From CAYZUC01 sp964481705 (GTDB taxonomy: Bacteria > Bacillota > Clostridia > Lachnospirales > Lachnospiraceae), in NCBI GenBank assembly GCA_964481705.1, contig CAYZUC010000101.1, positions 1 through 10,108 of the forward strand: 10,108 nt of DNA, written 5' to 3'. Of the stretch, positions 1-6,562 are shown piece by piece (the stretch's first letter is position 1; the number at the start of each line of letters is the position of its first letter). Under the pieces are notes generated by a model. It saw only the letters and a list, made by a program, of their open reading frames with translations, searched no databases and was not told where the DNA came from. Made by a program: the position numbers and the translations under genes.

Positions 1-22
1 GCTTATTTCTGCCACCTATCAT
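1..22 (-). CDS. 5' end of an unidentified minus-strand gene (partial)
   Basis: Only the first seven codons (MIGGRNK) are inside the window, with the ATG at positions 22-20. The start is supported by a GAGGAGA ribosome binding site at 37-31 with an 8-nt spacer. It follows the 326-aa candidate immunity gene in the same orientation, about 90 nt away. No separate promoter with a sensible position is visible between the hairpin at 68-94 and this start, so it may be read from the upstream operon. In LXG loci such downstream genes are often further immunity genes or additional effector modules, but seven residues are not enough to say what this one is. Confidence 0.5.
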
Positions 23-67
23 TGTTACACTCTCCTCATATAATGCTTACTTTCTTTTCACCGTAAA

Positions 68-94
68 ACAATCATATCCAAATGATATGATTGT
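68..94 (-). terminator. Perfect 11-bp hairpin after the candidate immunity gene
   Basis: An 11-bp perfect inverted repeat (68-78 with 84-94, 5-nt loop) starts 19 nt beyond the stop codon of the 326-aa gene. On the minus strand it is followed by TTTTA, a short U-tract. The stem is AT-rich (three G-C pairs), so it may be a weak or partial intrinsic terminator. The gene beginning at 22 has no clear promoter of its own, so the hairpin may attenuate transcription instead of ending it, or may protect the 3' end of the mRNA. Confidence 0.5.
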
Positions 95-112
95 CTTACA
101 TTAATATATATA

Positions 113-1093
113 TCAATAATATTTCAGAAACTCTTCATAATCCCCAAAGATATGCTCGTTATGATCTTTTGTTAGCGAAGAATCCAACTTACAATCTTGA
201 TAGGAGATTTCAGTTCCATCTTCCAGTAGCATATCAAGTACTTCGATGGGGGATGATAAATCTCGAAAAATAAGCGTTACCCAGTTATCTCCTTCCCCTT
301 GGTATTCACAAAGACCGGGAAACTCCTGATATAGTTTTGAGTTGTTTTGGGGCAATTTACTTTGAGCAATTCGAACCCTTACATAGTTACCAATATAGTC
401 TTCACCGTAAATACGTAAGTCATCTTCGTTAAATCCATTGGCTTTTAAAAACCCTGTTGTATAGTCAAAAATGTGACTTCCATTAATGAAGCTTTGAGCC
501 TCATCTGTTACCTCAAAGACGGCGGGAGAGCTATCTTTTGTTCGCAGTGATACTTCATCGTTTTCCATATTAATGCATAAATACAAATTACCTTTGCTAT
601 CATTTGGAGACAATAACCACACAACAATGTACAGTTCTCCATTGCTTTCCCAATAATCCAAATCGCCTTGCCAAACATAGCCTTTCGCATATTGCTCTAT
701 TAAATCTTCAATATGATAACTCTTCTCAACCTTATTGGATTGAATTCCGTATAAGTCAATAACAGCCTGCCGGTATAGCATATATTTACGATTATTTCTT
801 TCGTATTGAATCGCATCAAGCTGATGGGTCACAACATACTTATCAGGATAAATAAAGTAATCACCGCCAGGACTACCCTTTGATACCAAACACACATTAC
901 CAGAGCCGCTGGTGCCCTCCTCATACTCATCAAATTCAATATCAGGCGTCATAGACGTTTCAAATATCTGTTTTCCATTCATCACGATTGGTTTATAGAA
1001 CGTCTCATAACGGTAAAACATAACTCCACTGATAAAGAAGCAAGCAACCGCAATAACTGAGATTATGATCAAATATACTTTTTGTTTATTCAT
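113..1093 (-). CDS. Membrane-anchored extracytoplasmic protein, candidate immunity protein for the LXG effector
   Basis: This 326-aa protein is not a family I recognise. It has a short basic N-terminus (MNKQK) and one strong hydrophobic helix at about residues 6-27. The remaining ~300 residues are soluble, rich in acidic residues and Tyr, and contain four Cys (68, 173, 262, 301). The predicted topology is N-in/C-out. Cys18 follows Ala-Val-Ala and faintly resembles a lipobox, but the hydrophobic stretch continues past it, so a transmembrane anchor is more likely than a lipoprotein. The gene starts 3 nt after the stop of the LXG gene, with an AAAGGGG ribosome binding site inside that gene's end, so the two are almost certainly co-transcribed. 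The gene directly after an LXG toxin is usually the immunity gene. A membrane anchor with an outward-facing domain would suit an effector acting on the membrane or outside the cytoplasm. The immunity role is inferred from position only. Confidence 0.7.
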   Translation of the reverse strand: MNKQKVYLIIISVIAVACFFISGVMFYRYETFYKPIVMNGKQIFETSMTPDIEFDEYEEGTSGSGNVCLVSKGSPGGDYFIYPDKYVVTHQLDAIQYERNNRKYMLYRQAVIDLYGIQSNKVEKSYHIEDLIEQYAKGYVWQGDLDYWESNGELYIVVWLLSPNDSKGNLYLCINMENDEVSLRTKDSSPAVFEVTDEAQSFINGSHIFDYTTGFLKANGFNEDDLRIYGEDYIGNYVRVRIAQSKLPQNNSKLYQEFPGLCEYQGEGDNWVTLIFRDLSSPIEVLDMLLEDGTEISYQDCKLDSSLTKDHNEHIFGDYEEFLKYY

Positions 1094-1096
1094 TTG

Positions 1097-3202
1097 TTAC
1101 CCCTTTAAATCAGACAAAAATTCAACACGTAATGCTTCTTCATCCAATTTAGCAGCCTGAGTTAATGCTTCAACCGCATTTATAAAACGTGTCATTGTCA
1201 TATCCTCAAACATATTGTCGCCTCCATATATCAGTGTATGGCAATCCTCCAAGACTTCATCACTAAATCCATATTTACTCTTTTGTACCTCTTCCCAAAG
1301 ATCGTCTTCATTATGAATAATCAGATTTCCGTCCTCATCCTTACGAGACCCCCAGTTATCGAGCCAGCCTCCCAAACCTTCTTGCTCCCAAAGATTCATA
1401 CGGGCAAGTACATCCGGATTACATGCTCCCACATAAGAAAACCCATTATGTGTAAGACTACCATCTTCAGAAGAATACTCTGTATAAATACCCATTCCAA
1501 ACCATGACATATAAACATCCTTCTCTTTTCCGCTCAATGCTTCCCCACTATGGATAAAGGACAAATAACTGTTAATTGCATCACTTACTACAATGTTTCC
1601 ATACTTGAGATGTGTATTTAGAATTTGAGACTGAGAAATATTAGTCAGTCCGCGAATCGTTCCTGCCTTTCCATTAAGCAGCATCGCAAGAAGACCAACT
1701 CCCACTGCAACCTCAGGCATCGCTGTAGCAAGGACACTTATTCCTACATCAGAAATAATGGAACTCAAGAAATTAACCATAGCTGTTTCCTGTTGTTGCT
1801 GTAGTGCTTGTAACTCGCTTTGCGTCAATTTACCGGAGTAATTCTCACCATTCATAACGGAATCAACAAATATCACCTCATCCACACGTTCTCCCGTTCG
1901 ATTTGAGTAATGATTAATTACATATCTTGCTTCGTGATCATCAAAAGTAATTTCTGTAATCTCAGGAGTAATATTTTCCTGATTCAGATTTCTAAGGTTG
2001 TCCATCGAATACTGGAAGGAAGAATAAAAACCAACCATTGCCAGTATATCCTCGTAATCTTCTCTAAGTTTGGCATATTCGGAGCTTTGAGGATCAAGGG
2101 TTGCAAGAAGTGCTGCCATCCCCTCAAGTTCGGTGTACGATGCTACAGTAAAGAGCTCCAAATACTTCTCGAGATATGTACTTGTTTCATACTCTCCATA
2201 ATACATATGCCCTTCTGATTTTATCAGCCCATTCATAAAGGCCTTTAAGAGTTCTTCATCCCCTGACTTAACCAGTAATTTACTGTATTGATACATAACC
2301 AACGCCATTGCAGGAGAAAGATCATTTGGGTTAATATTAAATGCTGCTTCGTAGCTTTCTGCTGTCCCCTGCATCAGAAGTTCCAGAAATTGACGATCTG
2401 TTTCTGTCAGACAACAGCTATACCATACCTGCAGCATATCTGCGTTCATTAGCATCTGCTCCAACGAACACTTAACTTCCTTATTCAAATCCTGCATTGC
2501 ATTCGGATCAATAATGATTTCGCATTCTTTATAAGCCTGGGGAGTCCTTACATTCCTTCTGCCGAGCTTTGTTTCTGCCTCTTCACGGATCTTTTTGACT
2601 GTTTCAAAATACTCCATAAATACGCTGTTATTAATATCGTTTTTATGCATATAATCAAACGTTCTAAAATTCTTCAGTGTCGTGGGAACAAATCCCTCCT
2701 CCATAAAGGAACCTATATACATGGCGCTCCCAACAAACTCACGGAACTTATTATCTACCGGATAAGGATTGGGTTTTGTGAACGGACCATACTCACTGAC
2801 TGTCTCAAGCTTCGTCATAATGGCATCAACTTCCTTCTCTACGCCATCAAACTCTTCATGATAACTATCAAAATCCTTAATTATTTTTTCCAGACTGCTT
2901 GTATAGATGACTGCTTCAGATGAAGTATCAACCTCGTCTTTGAATTCCTGACAGATTTTTGTGTGCTCTTCAGCCAACTCCGAACGTGCCCTCAAATAGA
3001 GATTAATCATTGAGCATTCCATTTCATTAATGTATTTCTTTGCACTCTCAGCCAAATCACCTGTAAAATCAGGTGTCGTAATAAACTCATGATATATTTT
3101 AAGTTGCTGCGCAGCTACCTCTCTAAACTTCTCTAGAAGAGATTCCACATTATCAAAATGATTTCTAACTTCTTTTTGTCTCCAGAACAAATTATCGTTC
3201 AT
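1097..3202 (-). CDS. LXG-domain protein, putative T7SS polymorphic toxin with unrecognised C-terminal domain
   Basis: This 701-aa protein starts at an ATG preceded by a strong AGGAGGG-type site. Residues 1 to about 190 are long amphipathic helices. They include F46-T-G48 followed by an Ala/Lys/Tyr helix, the pattern of the LXG secretion-targeting domain of polymorphic toxins (YeeF/YwqJ/TelA-like), which resembles an elongated WXG100 fold. Residues ~190-470 are mostly helical and match nothing I know. A hydrophobic, glycine- and alanine-rich segment lies at about 475-515. The C-terminal ~185 residues are rich in Trp, Gly and acidic residues and end in a helix; I see no nuclease, NADase, ADP-ribosyltransferase or lipid II phosphatase motif. 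There is no signal peptide, as expected for a T7SS substrate. Two small helical genes precede it and a candidate immunity gene follows. The LXG assignment is good, but the toxic activity is not demonstrated and could be absent. Confidence 0.75.
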   Translation of the reverse strand: MNDNLFWRQKEVRNHFDNVESLLEKFREVAAQQLKIYHEFITTPDFTGDLAESAKKYINEMECSMINLYLRARSELAEEHTKICQEFKDEVDTSSEAVIYTSSLEKIIKDFDSYHEEFDGVEKEVDAIMTKLETVSEYGPFTKPNPYPVDNKFREFVGSAMYIGSFMEEGFVPTTLKNFRTFDYMHKNDINNSVFMEYFETVKKIREEAETKLGRRNVRTPQAYKECEIIIDPNAMQDLNKEVKCSLEQMLMNADMLQVWYSCCLTETDRQFLELLMQGTAESYEAAFNINPNDLSPAMALVMYQYSKLLVKSGDEELLKAFMNGLIKSEGHMYYGEYETSTYLEKYLELFTVASYTELEGMAALLATLDPQSSEYAKLREDYEDILAMVGFYSSFQYSMDNLRNLNQENITPEITEITFDDHEARYVINHYSNRTGERVDEVIFVDSVMNGENYSGKLTQSELQALQQQQETAMVNFLSSIISDVGISVLATAMPEVAVGVGLLAMLLNGKAGTIRGLTNISQSQILNTHLKYGNIVVSDAINSYLSFIHSGEALSGKEKDVYMSWFGMGIYTEYSSEDGSLTHNGFSYVGACNPDVLARMNLWEQEGLGGWLDNWGSRKDEDGNLIIHNEDDLWEEVQKSKYGFSDEVLEDCHTLIYGGDNMFEDMTMTRFINAVEALTQAAKLDEEALRVEFLSDLKG

Positions 3203-3211
3203 ATTTCCCTC

Positions 3212-3499
3212 CTAACTACTAATTACACATTTTGCTTCTCTGTCTATTTCGATAAATTCGTCCTTTGTATCCATAAGTGTCGGTACCACTTTGTTAATCA
3301 CATGCTCGCTGTATTTTGTCAATTCCAGTGCAAATCTGGATTCAGCTCCAAAAAAGCTCTCCATTGTCCATGTTCCATTTGTAGAAGCTTTTCCTTCCAG
3401 AACTTTATTTACATCAACCTTTAAGTCAACTGCATTTTCACCCATTCTCTTTACTATATCTTCATAAACTGGGATATCTATCTTTGTAGGTGTGCTCAT
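3212..3499 (-). CDS. Small helical LXG-partner-like protein (95 aa)
   Basis: The chosen ATG at 3499 has GGAGGG at 3513-3508 with an 8-nt spacer. A TTG start 30 nt upstream has no ribosome binding site and is rejected. The 95-aa product has no signal peptide or membrane segment. It shows two likely helical blocks, about residues 8-35 and 47-90, separated by a Gly/Ser/Thr-rich turn with W44 and a following FFG (49-51). The second block has the hydrophobic spacing and terminal Asp/Glu-rich helix (EFIEIDREAK) seen in the small YwqI/DUF5344-type proteins encoded just before LXG toxins. The stop is 9 nt before the LXG start, so tight coupling is expected. Likely role: partner or targeting factor binding the LXG domain, by analogy with Lap proteins of streptococcal LXG effectors. 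The family name is tentative. Confidence 0.7.
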   Translation of the reverse strand: MSTPTKIDIPVYEDIVKRMGENAVDLKVDVNKVLEGKASTNGTWTMESFFGAESRFALELTKYSEHVINKVVPTLMDTKDEFIEIDREAKCVISS

Positions 3500-3507
3500 C
3501 CCTATTT

Positions 3508-3513
3508 CCCTCC
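3508..3513 (-). promoter_or_regulatory. Ribosome binding site fixing the start of the 95-aa gene
   Basis: GGAGGG lies 8 nt before the ATG at 3499. It decides the start against the in-frame TTG at 3529, which has no Shine-Dalgarno-like sequence. Confidence 0.75.
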
Positions 3514-3541
3514 ATTTCCTCCAATTCAAACATCTATATGC

Positions 3542-3898
3542 TTATATGGATGCCAGTTCTTCTTCTTTCAGGCGAATCATCTCCTCAACCTTGGTAATAG
3601 CAAGTCTGATTTGTGCTTTTAGGTCTTCCATTTCGCCATCATAGTTCTTTAATTTCCCATGAAGTTCCTTTTTAATTCCACTTCCCTTTTTATATGTACT
3701 TCCAACCCACGTCTCATTAACAGAAAGATCATATGATGATTCAACATCAATAATATTCTCCTCCAGTCTTTCTATCTGAGTGGTAAGCTTATCCAAACAA
3801 TCCTGAAGGGTTGCTAAAATACCTTTCAATCTTGCTATTTCTGCACGCAAAGCCGCTCTTCTTGCTTCTTTTCGTGCTTCTTCCTGAGTGTCACTCAT
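3542..3898 (-). CDS. Coiled-coil WXG-turn protein, LXG-partner-like (118 aa)
   Basis: This is the first gene of the LXG module. Its ATG follows a strong GGAGGAGG site. The 118-aa product is almost entirely charged helix: residues ~3-55 form one coiled-coil arm (Ala/Arg/Glu then Leu heptads), W64-V-G66 sits in a short break, and residues ~73-118 form the second arm ending in an acidic tail. A helix-WXG-helix hairpin of this size resembles the WXG100 fold and the YwqH/DUF5082-type proteins that open Bacillus LXG operons. Likely role: co-secreted or chaperone-like partner of the LXG domain, acting with the 95-aa protein. It is separated from the upstream WXG100 genes by an intrinsic terminator, so the module may have its own promoter or depend on read-through. 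The family name is tentative; the helical-hairpin architecture is well supported. Confidence 0.75.
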   Translation of the reverse strand: MSDTQEEARKEARRAALRAEIARLKGILATLQDCLDKLTTQIERLEENIIDVESSYDLSVNETWVGSTYKKGSGIKKELHGKLKNYDGEMEDLKAQIRLAITKVEEMIRLKEEELASI

Positions 3899-3945
3899 GT
3901 TTGTCCTCCTCCCATATCTTGGTATTTCTACTTACATTCGTTCTC

Positions 3946-3984
3946 AAAAAAAGCAGACTGTTACGATGAACATGCCTGCTTTTT
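3946..3984 (-). terminator. Strong intrinsic terminator after the WXG100 unit
   Basis: The stem pairs 3948-3956 with 3976-3984 (9 bp including GCAG/CTGC). It continues after a small internal loop as TGTT (3959-3962) with AACA (3969-3972) around a 6-nt loop. On the minus strand the stem runs into seven T residues, 25 nt after the stop of the 99-aa WXG100-like gene. The flanking A-run also gives a T-tract on the plus strand, so it could work in both directions. Confidence 0.8.
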
Positions 3985-4008
3985 GTTACTATTTAAAGTC
4001 TCAATCAA

Positions 4009-4308
4009 TTACTGAATGATAGCATCTTTTCCAGCACGATCAATTTCAGCACTGTTCTCGGCTGATGTAACGATAGATTTGCCCATGCTCTGCATCCACT
4101 GTGCAAAATTATCAAGCTTAGGCTGAATCATACGGAAAGAGCTTACGAAATAATCAGCAGCGTCTCCTTCAAATGCTCCATTATTAATCATATCTACAAC
4201 ATTCTTAACATCCCCAAGAGTTGCAAAGAGCTGAACCCCTGCTTTTTGTAAGTCGTTTCCTATATTTTCAAGTTGGTCTTTTTCGACCCTCATTACTCCT
4301 GATCCCAT
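4009..4308 (-). CDS. WXG100-like protein with FEG in place of WXG (99 aa)
   Basis: The chosen start is the ATG at 4308 (MGSGVMRVEK), preceded by GGAGG with a 5-nt spacer. It gives 99 aa, the usual WXG100 length. An upstream in-frame ATG at 4341 would add 11 residues (MRRKCAGMEDI) and has only a distant AAGGAAG. The product has two amphipathic helices, about residues 8-41 and 49-90, joined at F46-E-G48. Phe replaces the Trp of the WXG turn, a substitution tolerated in the family. The C-terminal AENSAEID resembles the family's Y-x-x-x-D/E export signal but has Ser where Tyr is expected. It is probably a T7SS-exported helical hairpin, perhaps pairing with the adjacent 98-aa WXG100 protein, and it is the last gene before the terminator. 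Confidence 0.8.
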   Translation of the reverse strand: MGSGVMRVEKDQLENIGNDLQKAGVQLFATLGDVKNVVDMINNGAFEGDAADYFVSSFRMIQPKLDNFAQWMQSMGKSIVTSAENSAEIDRAGKDAIIQ

Positions 4309-4313
4309 GATAT

Positions 4314-4318
4314 CCTCC
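4314..4318 (-). promoter_or_regulatory. Ribosome binding site fixing the start of the 99-aa gene
   Basis: GGAGG lies 5 nt before the ATG at 4308. It supports a WXG100-sized product over the longer reading from 4341. Confidence 0.65.
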
Positions 4319-4429
4319 ATTCCTGCGCATTTTCTGCGCATTAACTCTATCTTCCTTCCAAAGCATTTTATGTAGGTACTATGAGCCGTGTTTCCATCCT
4401 GCTCTTCGATAAACTTGTAACGCTTTGAA

Positions 4430-4726
4430 CTAGCCTCTCATTGATGTATAGAATTGACGTCCTGCCGCTTCATTCTCTTCAAAGTTCTTCTTTAATGTAG
4501 AAATCCACTGTTCCATTTCGTTAAGAAGATTTTTTAATTTGGTAACATCTGCAGTAGCCTCTTCAAGTGTTGTCAGGCATGCGTCTGCCTCTTCACCCTC
4601 CCAATTAGCAGGAATATCACTCTTCAAGGAATTGTAAGTACTCTCAAAATGGGAATAATCACCGATAGCACCATTTAACTTGGTATTTGCTGTCTGTACA
4701 GCAGTGTAATCACAACCGATTCTCAT
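4430..4726 (-). CDS. WXG100 family type VII secretion protein (98 aa)
   Basis: This is an EsxA/YukE-like helical hairpin. Helix one spans about residues 6-38, the canonical turn is W42-E-G44, and helix two spans about 46-90. Length, the lone WXG turn and the absence of a signal peptide all fit WXG100 proteins, which are exported as helical dimers by the T7SS. A C-terminal F-E-E-N-E could serve as a variant of the Y-x-x-x-D/E export signal. The start has an AAAGGAGA site with a 6-8-nt spacer, and an extended -10 promoter lies about 60 nt upstream. The second WXG100-like gene follows after 121 nt with no terminator between. It could act as a general secretion partner for the downstream LXG effector; its own function cannot be told from sequence. 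Confidence 0.9.
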   Translation of the reverse strand: MRIGCDYTAVQTANTKLNGAIGDYSHFESTYNSLKSDIPANWEGEEADACLTTLEEATADVTKLKNLLNEMEQWISTLKKNFEENEAAGRQFYTSMRG

Positions 4727-4785
4727 GTCTTTTCTCCTTTTGTTTTTCTTTTTGTATACTAGTAGTCACTAACTAAACCTTCCAT

Positions 4786-4814
4786 AATATACCATATTAC
4801 TGTCATAATGTAAA
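4786..4814 (-). promoter_or_regulatory. Sigma-A-like promoter for the WXG100 genes
   Basis: On the minus strand TTTACA (4814-4809), a 17-nt spacer and TATATT (4791-4786) form a near-consensus promoter, with TGG just before the -10 (extended -10). Transcription would start near 4779, giving a leader of about 50 nt before the WXG100 start codon. Confidence 0.75.
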
Positions 4815-4859
4815 CATAATTCCGAAACATTTTCGTCACTTTATACAATTTGGTGAAAT

Positions 4860-4888
4860 AGTATAAATTATTTTCGTATAATATACAA
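4860..4888 (-). promoter_or_regulatory. Possible second, weaker upstream promoter in an AT-rich dyad
   Basis: On the minus strand TTGTAT (4888-4883), a 17-nt spacer and TATACT (4865-4860) give a good -10 but a poor -35. The region also holds a near-palindrome (about 4873-4891, TTTTGTATA facing TATACGAAAA) that could be an operator or a weak end signal for the protease gene. AT-rich DNA makes chance matches likely. Confidence 0.3.
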
Positions 4889-4908
4889 AATATACAAATA
4901 TCATTCCT

Positions 4909-6498
4909 CTACATTCTAAATTCAAATTCTTCATTGGAGAGTTTAATCTTATCTCCGCTCGACAACTTGACTTCCTGCTCCGAATTGAGTCTTCTACCAT
5001 TTATATAGGTGCCATTCGTTGTGTTTAAATCCATCAGATAGTAGCCATCATTCTTACGAATGATATTTGCATGCGTTCTACTTACAGAAGAATTATCAGA
5101 AATACAATACTCTACTTTGCTCTTGTCCTTTCCAATTCGGAATAACGGTCGACTGATGATAATATTCTCACCATTCTTACTTCGTATAAGAGTTCCCATG
5201 ACTCCCATCTCCTGATCCAATACGGTAGTCTCAAACGCTGAGCCGCCTCCGTCAAGAACACTTGTCTCTCCAAGGTTATTCTCCGGAAAATAGTGATTAT
5301 CAACCGGTTTTGGTATGATATTCTTTTCCGGCAGCTTCATTTTCTCCTGAAGGTCTTTTATCTCTGCTTGTTGCTTCTTTTCCTTTTTATCCCGGACGCT
5401 CTTACGAATCTTATATATCACAAATATCACAAAAATACAGAGCAAAACACAAGCCAGACATACAGATAAAACTAACCACCAATTTGTAGTCCTTATTACA
5501 AGCGTAGTCTCCGCAGCTGTCAGAATCCTCGTCTCCTCATCAACCTGTGCCTGTGTAACCTCAGGCTGTTCCAAAACACTCTTGGCATGCGCAACATTCT
5601 CAGAAATAGCCAGCATGGATTCTTTTGTGTACTTTTCTACATCCAAACCTTCCAGCTTAGTAATCTCATCCGTTAATGGTGTTTTATCGACTGGAATTAC
5701 CTCCTCAGGAGGCAGAGAATAGGATACCCCCAGTGCATCCAATACCGAAGTTACCTCATCTATTTGTATGGAATAAAAATATGTCTCATCTACAGATGCC
5801 TGATTCAGTCCCACTACTTCACCATTTTCATTGATTAATGGGCCACCGGAGTTACCCTCTGTTATTGCTGCACTATGTTGTATGTACTTCACACCATCAA
5901 TCGATGTCTTCTTCGATATAATTCCTTTCGTAATCGCTACATCATCACTGGTATAGAAAGAGTTGTCCTGGAACAATTCTATCACAGCAGGAAATCCCAG
6001 AGCATATACCGTCTGTGTCTCTGTCGACGCTTCCGGATCCGGATTCATTATCAATGGGTCTTTATCAAATATCTTTTGATCCATCTTTAGGATTGCAAAA
6101 TCCATTTCTTCACTGTTAGCGACCATAGTTGCTTTCAGGACAACATCCCTCTTGACAACTACTTGTATCTCCATTTTACCATCAATATCTTCATCACTGA
6201 TTCCAAAGTACTTGCGTACTGCTTTTCTGGTATCCTTTGTCATAGTAATAACATGGTTATTTGTGATGACATTCTGAGATTCTTCACCATCCCCAATCAG
6301 GAATCCGCTTCCCCCTTGAACGATATGGCTTTTTCCGGCATCATCCACATAAACAAGATTAATCTGATGGACACCTCTCCTCGCGGCATTTACCTGATTT
6401 TCCGATAGTGTTTCTTCCGCGTGGACTGGAACAACAGAACAAACCGATAGAATCAAACCTATTACCAGACATTTTAATAACCAATGAATTTGTTTCAT
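4909..6498 (-). CDS. Membrane-anchored trypsin-like serine protease with FIVAR and cytoplasmic FHA domains
   Basis: The start at 6498 (MKQIHW) is chosen because GGAGAG lies 5-6 nt upstream; an in-frame ATG at 6510 lacks a site. In the 529-aa product: signal peptide ~1-27 ending VHA; HtrA/S1C-like trypsin fold ~40-260 with catalytic His82 (TNNHV), Asp133 (MDFAIL) and Ser217 (GNSGGPL) all present; FIVAR-type helical module ~285-334; transmembrane helix ~339-362 followed by a Lys/Arg-rich stop-transfer; flexible linker with two ET(S/T)VLD motifs; FHA domain ~435-529 with FRIGKD, SVSRTHANI and LNTTNGTYING. No PDZ domain is visible. Topology places the protease outside and the phosphothreonine-binding FHA inside. 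It has its own promoter and sits just upstream of the WXG100 genes. Membrane-anchored proteases (mycosins, of subtilisin type) accompany mycobacterial ESX systems, so an analogous role in T7SS processing or stability is plausible but inferred. Confidence 0.88.
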   Translation of the reverse strand: MKQIHWLLKCLVIGLILSVCSVVPVHAEETLSENQVNAARRGVHQINLVYVDDAGKSHIVQGGSGFLIGDGEESQNVITNNHVITMTKDTRKAVRKYFGISDEDIDGKMEIQVVVKRDVVLKATMVANSEEMDFAILKMDQKIFDKDPLIMNPDPEASTETQTVYALGFPAVIELFQDNSFYTSDDVAITKGIISKKTSIDGVKYIQHSAAITEGNSGGPLINENGEVVGLNQASVDETYFYSIQIDEVTSVLDALGVSYSLPPEEVIPVDKTPLTDEITKLEGLDVEKYTKESMLAISENVAHAKSVLEQPEVTQAQVDEETRILTAAETTLVIRTTNWWLVLSVCLACVLLCIFVIFVIYKIRKSVRDKKEKKQQAEIKDLQEKMKLPEKNIIPKPVDNHYFPENNLGETSVLDGGGSAFETTVLDQEMGVMGTLIRSKNGENIIISRPLFRIGKDKSKVEYCISDNSSVSRTHANIIRKNDGYYLMDLNTTNGTYINGRRLNSEQEVKLSSGDKIKLSNEEFEFRM

Positions 6499-6502
6499 AA
6501 TA

Positions 6503-6508
6503 CTCTCC
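6503..6508 (-). promoter_or_regulatory. Ribosome binding site fixing the start of the protease-FHA gene
   Basis: GGAGAG ends 4 nt before the ATG at 6498 (GGAG core, 6-nt spacer). It supports the shorter product, whose N-terminus is a cleaner signal peptide. Confidence 0.65.
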
Positions 6509-6562
6509 ATTCTTACGTGTTTTATTAATTTGCAATTCTATGCTGCTTATTTCTTAAGGTAA

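Noticed and set aside
113..1093. Lipoprotein assignment for the 326-aa protein (Cys18)
   Set aside because: The residue at -3 is Ala and strongly hydrophobic residues continue after the Cys, which fits a transmembrane anchor better than a lipobox.
3500..3529. TTG-initiated extension of the 95-aa protein
   Set aside because: There is no ribosome binding site before the TTG, while the ATG at 3499 has a well-spaced GGAGGG.
4309..4341. Eleven-residue N-terminal extension of the FEG WXG100-like protein
   Set aside because: The ATG at 4308 has GGAGG close by and gives the normal family length; the 4341 start has only a distant purine stretch.
4359..4427. Inverted repeat CAAAGC/GCTTTG between the two WXG100 genes
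   Set aside because: The 6-bp arms are about 57 nt apart with no T-run, so a terminator or regulatory stem is not supported.
4909..6498. Classification as a standard HtrA/DegP protease
   Set aside because: The triad and GNSGGPL fit the S1C type, but no PDZ domain is present; FIVAR, a membrane helix and an FHA domain follow instead.
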